Positions 9,314-17,363 of a stretch of DNA of 64,000 nt are shown in pieces (the stretch's first letter is position 1; each line of letters begins with the position of its first letter). Origin of the DNA: JBEKHT01 sp049516595 (GTDB lineage: Bacteria > Chloroflexota > Anaerolineae > Anaerolineales > RBG-16-64-43). Under the pieces are notes generated by a model. It saw only the letters and a program-made list of their open reading frames with translations, made no database searches and was not told the origin of the DNA. The stretch is taken from the NCBI GenBank assembly GCA_049516595.1, contig JBEKSY010000012.1, positions 16,335 through 80,334 on the forward strand. The letters are read 5' to 3'. The translations under genes and the position numbers were made by a program.

Positions 9314-9496
9314 ATGGCCAAGTGTGAGAACTGCGGGAAGACTCTATCGTTCGGCCACAATCGGAGCTTCTCGAACCGTGCAACCCGCCGCGCTTTTCGG
9401 CCGAACATACAAAAGGCGTCGATTTGGCAAGGAAAGCGTAAGCTGCAGAAAACCCTTTGCGCGAGATGCCTGCGGACGTTGGTCAAGACGGCCTGA
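9314..9496 (+). CDS. rpmB: Large ribosomal subunit protein bL28
   Basis: 60 residues, the usual bL28 size. It begins MAKCENCGKTLSFGHNRSFS and keeps four cysteines (CENC near the N-terminus, CARC near the C-terminus), the zinc-binding form. The second ATG (9314) fits GGAAGG 8 bases upstream better than the ATG at 9308. It is a single-gene transcription unit with a promoter upstream and a strong terminator downstream. Confidence 0.95.
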   Translation: MAKCENCGKTLSFGHNRSFSNRATRRAFRPNIQKASIWQGKRKLQKTLCARCLRTLVKTA

Positions 9497-9516
9497 AAGA
9501 AGGGGGCTTCTGCTGT

Positions 9517-9547
9517 GTCGGTGGTTGCGAAACCACCGACTTTTTCT
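9517..9547 (+). terminator. Rho-independent terminator after rpmB
   Basis: Perfect 10-bp stem (9517-9526 with 9531-9540) closed by a GCGA tetraloop, followed at once by TTTTTCTT. Confidence 0.93.
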
Positions 9548-9705
9548 TGTCGGCTTGGCATTCTCCTCGCAACCTCAACACTCGCGTAATCATACCTGCC
9601 CCCGAAGAAAAAGACAATAGCAGGCCAACCCATGCCTGGAGATACTGAGTCTCAGGGCTGGCGGGAGAGGTCCAAAAGGCCCGAGAGCTGCGAGCCAGAA
9701 CCCGC

Positions 9706-11217
9706 GTGACCCGAATGATGCCTGGGCGAGCAAGAATCGTTTTTGTGCTCTTGGCAGGAGCTGGAGCTATCCTGGCCTGCTCGCGCACAGGCGTGGCTTT
9801 GCCCATCCGGGCCCTCCCCACGACCATCAGCGGCGCGGGCACCGCTGGGCCAACGCCCTTTCTGCCTTTGGCTCTCACCCGCGGAACTCCTACGCCCGAC
9901 GCCACCCGGCCTTATAAACAGCCGACCAAGGCCCCCAGCGTCTACACCGTCCAGCTGGGAGACACCCTCGGCTCCATTGCGCAGAAGTTCGGCGTGAGCC
10001 TGCAAGGTCTGGAGGCTCTCAACCCTCTCCCTGATCCCAGCCGCCTCGCCGTGGGGGAGCAAATCCAAATCCCGGTGCCCGAATCGGAAACCCCCGGCCC
10101 AAGCTTCAAGATCATTCCTGATTCGGAGGAAGTCTACGGACCCTCCACCCTTGGATTTGACGTGCTTGCATTCGTTCGATCCAAGGGGGGCTACCTGGCC
10201 TCCTATCGGGAGGTTGTGGATGGCCGCGACCAGTCCGGAGCGGAGATCGTCCTTCTGGTCGCCCAAGAGTATTCGGTCAACCCGCGCTTGCTGCTCTCGA
10301 TCCTCGAGTATCAGAGCCGGTGGGTGACCGGCCCTGATCCCGGAGCCTTCCGGCGTGATTACCCGATTGTCTACCTGCAGGGCAGAAGCGGGCTCTATCT
10401 TCAACTCACCTGGACTGCCAATGAGCTCAATCGAGGCTATTACATCTGGCGGGCGGGCGGCACGGACTACTGGGATCTCGCCGATGGCCAAGTCGTTCGG
10501 GTCGGCCCCGGAATCAATCCGGGAACGGCGGCGGTGCAGCATTTCTTCGGTCTCATTTCCTCCAGGGCGGACTGGGAAACCGCCGTATTGCCCACCGGCC
10601 TATTCGCAACCTATGAGGATCTCTTCGGCTATCCCTTCGATTGGGCCCTTGACCCGCTGGTCCCAGCCAATTTGAAGCAGCCCGTCCTTCACCTGCCGTT
10701 TCAACGGGGTGTAACATGGTACTTCACGGGGGGGCCTCACGCGGCTTGGGACGAGGGGTCGGCCTGGGCGGCGCTGGACTTCGCGCCTTCGGACAACCCC
10801 CTGGGATGCACCCCCTCCGCCTCCTGGGAGGTGGCTGCGGCTCCTGGATTGATCGTTCGAAGTGACGGAGGAGCGGTGATCCTCGACCTTGATGGCGATG
10901 GTTCCGAGCAGACCGGGTGGGTCCTTCTCTACATGCACGTTGCCACGCAAGATCGGATCGCCGCCGGAACCCGGGTCAAGACGGGCGACTTGATCGGGCA
11001 TCCCTCTTGCGAGGGTGGAATCTCGACCGGGACCCATCTGCATTTCGCCCGGAAGTTCAACGGTGAGTGGATCTCGGCCGACGGACCCATCCCTTTCAAC
11101 CTAGATGGGTGGGTTTCGAGTGGGACAGGTCAGGAATACGACGGGGACTTGTCTCGGGGCGGCACAACCCTGGAAGCGTGCGACTGCCGGGGCGAGGACA
11201 ATGCGATCACGCCCTAG
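9706..11217 (+). CDS. LysM and M23-peptidase-like lipoprotein, tandem copy 1
   Basis: A secreted lipoprotein of about 503 residues. The N-terminal hydrophobic stretch ends in the lipobox-like GAILAC. A Thr/Pro linker follows, then a LysM repeat (about 79-124, VYTVQLGDTLGSIAQKFGV) that should bind peptidoglycan. A family-specific middle region comes next, then a C-terminal lysostaphin-type M23 fold with HxxxxD-like GPHAAWDEG...ALDFA and the metal/catalytic HLH in TGTHLHFARKFNGEW. The M23 signatures suggest a cell-wall endopeptidase or an amidase activator. The start is a GTG at 9706; an ATG at 9715 or 9718 is equally possible. Two paralogues follow directly. Confidence 0.85.
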   Translation: MTRMMPGRARIVFVLLAGAGAILACSRTGVALPIRALPTTISGAGTAGPTPFLPLALTRGTPTPDATRPYKQPTKAPSVYTVQLGDTLGSIAQKFGVSLQGLEALNPLPDPSRLAVGEQIQIPVPESETPGPSFKIIPDSEEVYGPSTLGFDVLAFVRSKGGYLASYREVVDGRDQSGAEIVLLVAQEYSVNPRLLLSILEYQSRWVTGPDPGAFRRDYPIVYLQGRSGLYLQLTWTANELNRGYYIWRAGGTDYWDLADGQVVRVGPGINPGTAAVQHFFGLISSRADWETAVLPTGLFATYEDLFGYPFDWALDPLVPANLKQPVLHLPFQRGVTWYFTGGPHAAWDEGSAWAALDFAPSDNPLGCTPSASWEVAAAPGLIVRSDGGAVILDLDGDGSEQTGWVLLYMHVATQDRIAAGTRVKTGDLIGHPSCEGGISTGTHLHFARKFNGEWISADGPIPFNLDGWVSSGTGQEYDGDLSRGGTTLEACDCRGEDNAITP

Positions 11218-11226
11218 GAGGGGCTC

Positions 11227-12822
11227 TTGCACTTGAAGTCCAGATCCGCGAGGCGTCCCCACGGACGTGGGCGCCTCGGTCTGGTAGCGCTCACATTGGC
11301 TGCGGCGGCTTTGGCGTGCTCTCGCGAAGGAGTCGTCTTGCCGGGGGCAGGGACCCCGCTCCCAACCGTTTTGCTGGATCTGGCCGCGCCCACTGCAACC
11401 ATTCCCCTGCCGCCCCCTAGTGCGACCGCCACGCGGGTTGATTCAACCCAGACTCCCATTCCGGTCTGGACGCTTCCCCCCCTGGCCAGTCCGACCTTCC
11501 CCGCCACCGCGACCGTCCTGGCGACGTCGAGCCGACCTTTGCTCTACGTCGCGCAAGCCGGGGACACACTCTGGACTGTAGCGATACGCTTTGGGGTCAC
11601 GCCACAAGATATTCAGGCCTTTGCCGGGGGCCTTCCCGATCAGGGTCTTCTCAATCCGGGACAGCAGCTGATCATCCCATCGCGCCTGGGGACCACTACC
11701 CCGGCGGAGCACCTCGTCCCAGACAGCGAAATGGTTTACTCCCCGGCGGCCGCCGCCTTCGATCCGTCGGCCTTCTCGCGTGGCATGGGCGGATATCTTG
11801 CCAATTACCAAGACCCCAGCGGAGACCTCGGGAGCGGACCGTCGATCCTCAAGGATCTTGCCCTGGACAACTCGATCAATCCCAAAATCCTGCTGACGCT
11901 AATGGAACAAGGGAGCGGCTGGGTGACCCAACCCTCGCCCTCCCCAGCCCTCCTGGAATATCCGTTGGGCATCCTCGACCCAAACCTGAAGGGGCTGGTC
12001 TCTCAGCTCGTGGAGGCCACCAACCGCCTAAGCATCGGCTACTATGGCTGGAGGGATGCTAGCCTGCTTGAACTTAAGTTTGGGGATGGGACTTCCTTGC
12101 GATTGGCACCCAGCCTGAATGCCGGCTCGGTGGCGCTCCAGTATTACTTTTCGCTGGAGGCCGCTGACCAGGCCAGTTGGCAGCGCGATCTGCAGCAATT
12201 CCTGGCCACCTACGAGAAGCTCTTCGGGGACCCTTTCGCGAATGTAGATCGGTTCGAACCGCTCTACTACCCAGACCTGAGGCAACCGACCCTGGAGTTG
12301 CCCTTCCTCCCCGGACAACGGTGGGCCCTGACGGGAGGTCCACATGGTGCCTGGGAACATGAGGGTGCCCAGGCGGCGCTTGATTTCGCTCCACCCGCGG
12401 TCGTTTCGGGCTGCACCCCATCAATCCTGTGGGCGACGGCGGTTGCCCCTGGGCTCGTTGTGAGAAGTGGGGGTGGGGTCGTGGTCCTGGATCTCGACGG
12501 AGACGGCCAGGAGGAGACAGGCTGGGACATCCTTTATCTTCACATCGCGAGCCAGGGCCGGGTGCCGGTCGGCACCCGGGTGGAGACCGGCGATGTCCTG
12601 GGTCACCCTTCTTGCGAAGGAGGAATTGCAACAGGTACCCACGTCCACATCGCACGCAAGTTTAACGGCGAGTGGATTGTGGCCGCCGGTCCGCTCCCTT
12701 TTGATCTCAGCGGCTGGGTGGCTCAGGGCGGGAACGCCTCCTATGAGGGGTCCCTCCAGCGGGGGAGCGACAGGGCGGTGGCATGTGCTTGCGCCTCTTT
12801 CCAGACTCTGGTCTGGCGGTGA
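11227..12822 (+). CDS. LysM and M23-peptidase-like lipoprotein, tandem copy 2
   Basis: 531 residues with the same architecture as copy 1: lipobox (AAALAC), Thr/Pro linker, LysM (VAQAGDTLWTVAIRFGV), middle domain, and M23-like C-terminus with GPHGAWEHEG...ALDFA and an HVH in place of HLH. The start is a TTG at 11227, supported by AGGAGG 6 bases upstream; it sits 9 bp after copy 1. The protein ends with an ACAC cysteine pair equivalent to ACDC of copy 1. Expected location is outside the membrane, lipid-anchored. The substrate is unproven. Confidence 0.85.
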   Translation: MHLKSRSARRPHGRGRLGLVALTLAAAALACSREGVVLPGAGTPLPTVLLDLAAPTATIPLPPPSATATRVDSTQTPIPVWTLPPLASPTFPATATVLATSSRPLLYVAQAGDTLWTVAIRFGVTPQDIQAFAGGLPDQGLLNPGQQLIIPSRLGTTTPAEHLVPDSEMVYSPAAAAFDPSAFSRGMGGYLANYQDPSGDLGSGPSILKDLALDNSINPKILLTLMEQGSGWVTQPSPSPALLEYPLGILDPNLKGLVSQLVEATNRLSIGYYGWRDASLLELKFGDGTSLRLAPSLNAGSVALQYYFSLEAADQASWQRDLQQFLATYEKLFGDPFANVDRFEPLYYPDLRQPTLELPFLPGQRWALTGGPHGAWEHEGAQAALDFAPPAVVSGCTPSILWATAVAPGLVVRSGGGVVVLDLDGDGQEETGWDILYLHIASQGRVPVGTRVETGDVLGHPSCEGGIATGTHVHIARKFNGEWIVAAGPLPFDLSGWVAQGGNASYEGSLQRGSDRAVACACASFQTLVWR

Positions 12823-12840
12823 GAGCCAATTCGGGCTGAC

Positions 12841-14319
12841 ATGAAAGCTAGGTATGGGAATCTCCTCATCGCGTTAACCCTCCTGGGTCTGGCCGCCTGC
12901 CTGCCCCAACCCTTGCTGGAACAGCCCGCACCCACACAGCCAGCGATGTCGGTTCCGGGGAATCCGAGCAGCGACCTGCCCACACCACTGCCGCAACGCT
13001 TGCCCATCGTGCCCGGGCAGATCATGGACTATCAGGCCCAGTCAGGTGACACGGTCCCGGCGGTGGCCGCCCATTTCAACACCACGGTGGATGCGATCCG
13101 GGCGGCGAATCCGTGGTTGCCTCGGGATGCCACGACCCTCGGCCCCGGAAACGCCCTACGAGTCCCGGCCTACTTCGCTCCCTTCACCGGAACCTCATTC
13201 AAGATCCTTCCGGATAGCGAGGTGGTCAACAGCCCGGGCTTGGTGGGAATCAACCTCCAGGCGGTCGTGGAAGAAAAGTCCGGCTACCTTTCTTTTTACC
13301 ATGCTTATGCCTTCGATTCGAGCCGGCCAGGATGGGACATCGTTCAGGTTGTTGCCCAGACCTACTCCCTCAGCCCGCGACTCTTGCTGGCCCTGCTGCA
13401 GTTCCGATCAGGGTGGCTGACCAATCCCTCCCCGACCCGAGAAGAAATCGACTATCCTCTCGGTTTCCACGATCCGGTTTGGAAGGGGCTGGCCCAGCAA
13501 CTCACCTGGGCGGCCGAGCAGTTGAACAATGGCTACTACGGTTGGCGGATTGGCAGCTTGACCCAGATTCAGCTCGCGGACGGCAGAGTGACGCGCCCCG
13601 ACCCGTACCAAAACGCCGGAACGGTTGCCGTGCAGTACTTGCTGGCCCAGTATTTCCGCCAGGATCAATTTGATCAAGCGGTTGGGCCTCAAGGGTTTGT
13701 TCAAACTTACCGGTCTCTTTTCGGCGATCCCTTTTCCAAGGCCGTTACCTTGATGAGTGGGAACCTGCGGCAACCGAAACTCTCGCTGCCCTTTGAGCCC
13801 GGTCACGTTTGGGCTTTCACCGGCGCACCGCATCCCGCATGGGGCGACTCCCTGCCTTGGGGTGCGCTGGACTTTGCGCCGCCCTCAACGATCAAGGGCT
13901 GTGCGGATAGCATGGAGTGGGTTGTGGCCCCGGCCGACGGGGTCGTGGCTCGAAGTGAGCCCGCGACGGTAATCCTCGACCTGGATGGGAACGGAGATGA
14001 GCGAACGGGTTGGGTCGTCTTGTTCTACCACATTGCAGACCAGGATCGCGTCCCACAAGGAACAGTCCTCAAACAAGGGGACCGGCTCGGTCATCCTTCC
14101 TGCGAGGGAGGGCGAGCCACTGGCGATAATGTGCATATGGCGCGCCGATACAACGGGGAATGGATTCCTGCCTCAGGCCCCTTGGCCTTTGACCTGAGCG
14201 ATTGGGTGGCAGCCAGTGGGGGCAGTCCCTATGTTGGCACCCTAACAAGAGGCCTGGACACCATGTCGGCCTGCAGTTGCACCGTCTACTCCAACGAACT
14301 CGCCTTGCCCGGCCCTTGA
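12841..14319 (+). CDS. LysM and M23-like lipoprotein, tandem copy 3 (degenerate active site)
   Basis: 492 residues: lipobox (LGLAAC), short linker, LysM-like repeat (YQAQSGDTVPAVAAHFNT), the shared middle domain, and an M23-like C-terminus. The first His of the H-x-H motif is replaced: copies 1 and 2 read THLH and THVH, this one DNVH. The other zinc-ligand segment (PHPAWGD...ALDF) is kept. Loss of the catalytic His suggests a non-hydrolytic regulator or binding protein, as in EnvC/NlpD-type activators. The C-terminal ACSC pair is conserved. It follows copy 2 by 18 bp. Confidence 0.83.
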   Translation: MKARYGNLLIALTLLGLAACLPQPLLEQPAPTQPAMSVPGNPSSDLPTPLPQRLPIVPGQIMDYQAQSGDTVPAVAAHFNTTVDAIRAANPWLPRDATTLGPGNALRVPAYFAPFTGTSFKILPDSEVVNSPGLVGINLQAVVEEKSGYLSFYHAYAFDSSRPGWDIVQVVAQTYSLSPRLLLALLQFRSGWLTNPSPTREEIDYPLGFHDPVWKGLAQQLTWAAEQLNNGYYGWRIGSLTQIQLADGRVTRPDPYQNAGTVAVQYLLAQYFRQDQFDQAVGPQGFVQTYRSLFGDPFSKAVTLMSGNLRQPKLSLPFEPGHVWAFTGAPHPAWGDSLPWGALDFAPPSTIKGCADSMEWVVAPADGVVARSEPATVILDLDGNGDERTGWVVLFYHIADQDRVPQGTVLKQGDRLGHPSCEGGRATGDNVHMARRYNGEWIPASGPLAFDLSDWVAASGGSPYVGTLTRGLDTMSACSCTVYSNELALPGP

Positions 14320-14626
14320 TGACCTCGGCTACGACCATCAGGCCGTGCGCGATCGAGGGCGGGGGCGGATCTGGTTCAAGTGCGGCCTGACGACCACTTG
14401 CCTGTTGGTCCCGGAAGGCATTGGCCAAGGATCGCATCAGCGCCCTCGGGGCATCCCACCCCCAATCCTGGCCGGAATCCAGCGATAGGGCGGAGCGACC
14501 GGTCTGGCCCTGCCCATCCTGCAGCTCGACCTCCTCGCCGGCAAGTGTCATTGTCCGGAACCTTGCAGATGCCTCCAGTCAGGCCCGGAAACTCGGGCCA
14601 GGGCACCCTTGGCCTCCATCTCGGCC
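14320..14626. other. Intergenic stretch before rnpB
   Basis: About 300 bases with open frames on both strands but none with a convincing ribosome site or recognisable protein. No clear terminator for the lipoprotein cluster is visible. Confidence 0.5.
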
Positions 14627-14655
14627 TTGACTGGTTTTGAGCCTGCCATTAGACT
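14627..14655 (+). promoter_or_regulatory. Promoter of rnpB
   Basis: -35 TTGACT (14627-14632), 17-base spacer, -10 TAGACT (14650-14655). The predicted start about 7 bases later coincides with the first bases of the RNase P RNA P1 helix. Confidence 0.7.
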
Positions 14656-14666
14656 CAGCTCGGGGT

Positions 14667-15145
14667 CCCAAGTTGGCCGGGCGATCGCGTCGTGCCGGGG
14701 TGGAGCGCTGAGCGCTTGCCCTGGTGCGCCGAGGAAAGTCCGCGCTCCAGAGAGCCAGACGCCGGGTAACGCCCGGGGTGGGGTGACCTGCCGGAAGAGG
14801 GCCACAGAGAAGATGATTGCCACGGAGCTCTCGGGCCCTGTGGCGAGGGTGAAAGGGTGGTGTAAGAGACCACCGGCGTCGGCAGCAATGTCGACGGCCA
14901 GGCAACCCCCGTCTGGAGCAAGGCCAAACAGAGGCGAATCCCAGTGGGTTAGCACCCAATGGGTGCGGGCTGACTCGGCCCGCCAAGCCTCGGGTAGGCT
15001 GCTTGAGCCACACGGCAACGTGTCGGTCGAGATGGATGATCGCCGCCGGCCTTGGAGAAGGACGAAGCCGCAAGGCGTAAACTGCTCTGGAGGGTCGTCC
15101 CTTCCAGAAGGCCGGCACAGAACGCGGCTTACAGGTCAACTTGGG
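14667..15145 (+). ncRNA. rnpB: RNase P RNA, bacterial type A
   Basis: The catalytic RNA that trims tRNA 5' leaders. P1 is formed by 14667-14675 pairing with 15137-15145. The conserved cores are visible: GAGGAAAGTCCGCGCTCC at about 14732, ACAGAGAA at about 14803, the GTGTAAGAGACCACC element near 14860, AGAGGCGAATCCC near 14930, GATGGATGATCGCC near 15033, and the ACAGAACGCGGCTTACAG 3' signature near 15117. At about 479 nt it is longer than typical type A molecules, probably from enlarged peripheral helices. Confidence 0.95.
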
Positions 15146-15257
15146 TGCCCCCACCTGAGAACCGCCGCAAACCCCCTCGGAACCCCGCTAGCCAGCGTCT
15201 CCCACCCGCAACGGGCCTAGTTTCCTGACGTATGCCTTAAAACTTTCTGTTGCCACT

Positions 15258-15285
15258 TGTCCCAGTGGGGCAAATTGCATATACT
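15258..15285 (+). promoter_or_regulatory. Promoter of the dcw cluster (mraZ)
   Basis: -35 TTGTCC (15258-15263), 16-base spacer, -10 TATACT (15280-15285). The MraZ boxes begin immediately after the -10, across the expected transcription start. Confidence 0.65.
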
Positions 15286-15320
15286 GTGGGCACAAGTGGG
15301 AGAAAGTGGAATGGAGTGGG
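15286..15320 (+). promoter_or_regulatory. MraZ operator: four GTGGG boxes at 10-bp spacing
   Basis: GTGGG at 15286-15290 and 15296-15300, GTGGA at 15306-15310 and GTGGG at 15316-15320, each separated by exactly 5 bases. MraZ is known to bind such TGGG-N5 direct repeats upstream of its own gene and repress the cluster. Position right after the -10 suits autorepression. Confidence 0.85.
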
Positions 15321-15373
15321 CTGGGCGCCGGGAAACCCCCGGCGTCCCACGCTTAATGAGGAGGGGCGAACAG

Positions 15374-15820
15374 ATGTTCTTGGGAGAGTTTGAGCATGCT
15401 CTGGACGACAAGGGCAGGCTCACGATCCCGGCCAAACTCCGGGCGGGGTTTGCTGCTGGAGCGGTGGTGACGCGGGGATTCGAGCCTTGCCTCGTGGTCT
15501 ATCCGGTCGAGACCTTCCGCCTTCTGGAGCAGAAGGCCCACGGGCTGACCCCCACGGACCCTTCCCACCGAGCGATCTTCCGACTGCTCTTCGGCGGCGC
15601 AGCCGACGTGGTCCTTGACTCCGTCGGTCGTGTCCTGATTCCCCCGTACCTGCGAACCTATGCAGCTCTTGCAACCCAGGTGGTCGTGGTCGGAGCGGGG
15701 CAGTACATCGAAGTCTGGGATGCGGGCAAGTGGAGTGAACAGCTGGCCACGCTCAATGATGCCGAGTCCAACTCGCGACGCTTTGTCTCATTGGATCTGG
15801 CGACCGGTGGGATCCCGTGA
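15374..15820 (+). CDS. mraZ: Transcriptional regulator MraZ
   Basis: 148 residues with the two AbrB-like half-domains typical of MraZ: MFLGEFEHALDDKGRLTIP with a DxKGR motif, then DVVLDSVGRVLIPPYLR in the second half. It binds the GTGGG repeats upstream and controls the dcw operon. The ATG at 15374 is preceded by GAGGAGG about 10 bases upstream. The last bases overlap rsmH (GTGA). It is the first gene of the cluster. Confidence 0.96.
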   Translation: MFLGEFEHALDDKGRLTIPAKLRAGFAAGAVVTRGFEPCLVVYPVETFRLLEQKAHGLTPTDPSHRAIFRLLFGGAADVVLDSVGRVLIPPYLRTYAALATQVVVVGAGQYIEVWDAGKWSEQLATLNDAESNSRRFVSLDLATGGIP

Positions 15821-16875
15821 GTGAAGATGCCCTCCGCCTTTCAGGCGGAGGGCAAGCCGAGATGGAAGGGGGCGGGCGCCTCAGGGCGCACGACCCGGTA
15901 CTTTACCAAGAGGTGCTCGAGTGGCTGGACCCTCAGGGGGGAGGACGGTACATCGACGCGACGATCGGGGGCGGGGGCCATGCCTGGGGAATCCTCGATC
16001 GATCGTCTCCGAGCGGGCTGCTCCTGGGGATCGATCGAGACCCGGAGGCCCTGGAGTTCGCGGGCCAGCATCTGGCCCCGTTTTCCGATCGGATCATTTT
16101 GCGCCACGAGAGCTTTCGTTTCCTGGAGAGGTTGCTGAAGGAACTGAAGTGGGGGCAGGTGGACGGAGTCTTGCTCGATCTGGGCCTCTCGTCCCTCCAA
16201 CTGGGCGAGGCAATTCGCGGCTTCTCTTTTCGGGAGGATGGACCGCTGGACATGCGATTTGATCCGGGGGGCAAAATGACCGCCGGGGAGTTGGTCAACA
16301 CCCTTACGGAGGAGGAGCTCGCAAGGCTCCTTTTCGTGTATGGCGAGGAGAAACTGAGTCGCACCATCGCCCGGGCGATTGCGCGTGCCCGACCGCTCCG
16401 TTCAACCGTAGAGTTGGCCGAGGTGATTGAACATTGCGTCATCCAGAGGCTGGGAGGTCGAAGAGAGCACTGGAGGATCCATCCCGCAACGCGGACATTC
16501 CAAGCGCTGCGTATCGCGGTGAATGATGAACTGCAGGCTCTCGAGGAGGCGCTTCCCCAGGTGGGGAATGTGCTGCGGCCGGGAGGCCGGCTCGCGGTAA
16601 TCTCCTTCCATTCCCTGGAGGACCGGATCGTGAAGCAGTTCTTGCGGCGGAACTCGACGCGTTTCGACCGGAGGGGGGACCCAATAGCTGCTCCCGTAGG
16701 CGAAGAGCCCGGGTTCCAGTTCGAACCCACTCACAAGCCGATTCGTCCTGGGGAGGCCGAACTGCGCGCCAACCCGCGCTCCCGGAGTGCCAGACTGCGC
16801 GTGGCCCAGAAGGTCGATACGGGCTTGACATCCGTGAGGGAAACACTAGGACCGGCCGCGACCCGCCCAAGATGA
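15817..16875 (+). CDS. rsmH: 16S rRNA (cytosine1402-N4)-methyltransferase RsmH
   Basis: About 352 residues, also called MraW. SAM-binding ATIGGGGHAWGIL, LLLGIDRDPEAL and DGVLLDLGLSS are present, along with RGFSFREDGPLDMRFD, HPATRTFQALRI and VISFHSLEDRIVKQFL near the C-terminus. It methylates N4 of C1402 in the ribosomal P site. The GTG at 15817 overlaps the mraZ stop; an ATG at 15862 (MEGGGRL) is the alternative. It overlaps the following ftsL-like gene by 4 bases. Confidence 0.96.
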   Translation: MSEDALRLSGGGQAEMEGGGRLRAHDPVLYQEVLEWLDPQGGGRYIDATIGGGGHAWGILDRSSPSGLLLGIDRDPEALEFAGQHLAPFSDRIILRHESFRFLERLLKELKWGQVDGVLLDLGLSSLQLGEAIRGFSFREDGPLDMRFDPGGKMTAGELVNTLTEEELARLLFVYGEEKLSRTIARAIARARPLRSTVELAEVIEHCVIQRLGGRREHWRIHPATRTFQALRIAVNDELQALEEALPQVGNVLRPGGRLAVISFHSLEDRIVKQFLRRNSTRFDRRGDPIAAPVGEEPGFQFEPTHKPIRPGEAELRANPRSRSARLRVAQKVDTGLTSVRETLGPAATRPR

Positions 16876-17363
16876 CCACGCCGAATTCCACTCCCAGAAA
16901 ACCGCAGGCGAGTCGGGCCAGAGCCTATCGTCAGGCTCCTTGGCGGGTCCAGACGCGACTCTTGGCCATGGGTTTAGCCGTAGTACTCACTCTGGCAGCG
17001 ACCCTGAGCCTGTTCATCTTCACGGGTGCCCAGGCGGCGGAGGCGGGACTTAAGGTGCAGACGCTCCTGACCCAGCGTGACGACTTGCTCCGCCGGATCG
17101 ACAGTCAGCAAGCCGAGCTGGCGGGGCTGCAATCGGAGAGTTGGATGAGCGCGCGGGCGAAGGAGCTGGGCTTCAGGCCGGTTTCGCCTCAGGGAATGGG
17201 GTTTGTCGAAGTCCCGCCGGCTCCCGAGGCCACCCCGGCGTACTTCGGTCCAACCGGGACGCTCTATGTAGAGCCTGCCCTCGCGCTTTCGCCTGCCTAT
17301 CGGCAAACTCTGCTCGACTGGCTGATCGACCACCTGCGACAGACGGGGAGCACTCAACCTTGA
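16872..17363 (+). CDS. ftsL: FtsL-like cell-division protein
   Basis: 163 residues: a basic cytoplasmic N-terminus, one transmembrane segment (about 31-56, LLAMGLAVVLTLAATLSLFIF), a heptad-like coiled coil (LKVQTLLTQRDDLLRRIDSQQAELAGL) and an extracytoplasmic tail. This is the FtsL/DivIC topology, and its position between rsmH and the transpeptidase is the usual ftsL place. Sequence conservation is low, so the name rests on topology and synteny. It probably helps recruit and activate the septal FtsW/PBP2 pair. Confidence 0.8.
   Translation: MTTPNSTPRKPQASRARAYRQAPWRVQTRLLAMGLAVVLTLAATLSLFIFTGAQAAEAGLKVQTLLTQRDDLLRRIDSQQAELAGLQSESWMSARAKELGFRPVSPQGMGFVEVPPAPEATPAYFGPTGTLYVEPALALSPAYRQTLLDWLIDHLRQTGSTQP

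Noticed and set aside
14069..14551. Minus-strand frame across the end of lipoprotein copy 3 and the following gap
   Set aside because: Most of it is the shadow of the lipoprotein gene; the remaining part has no recognisable motif or ribosome site.
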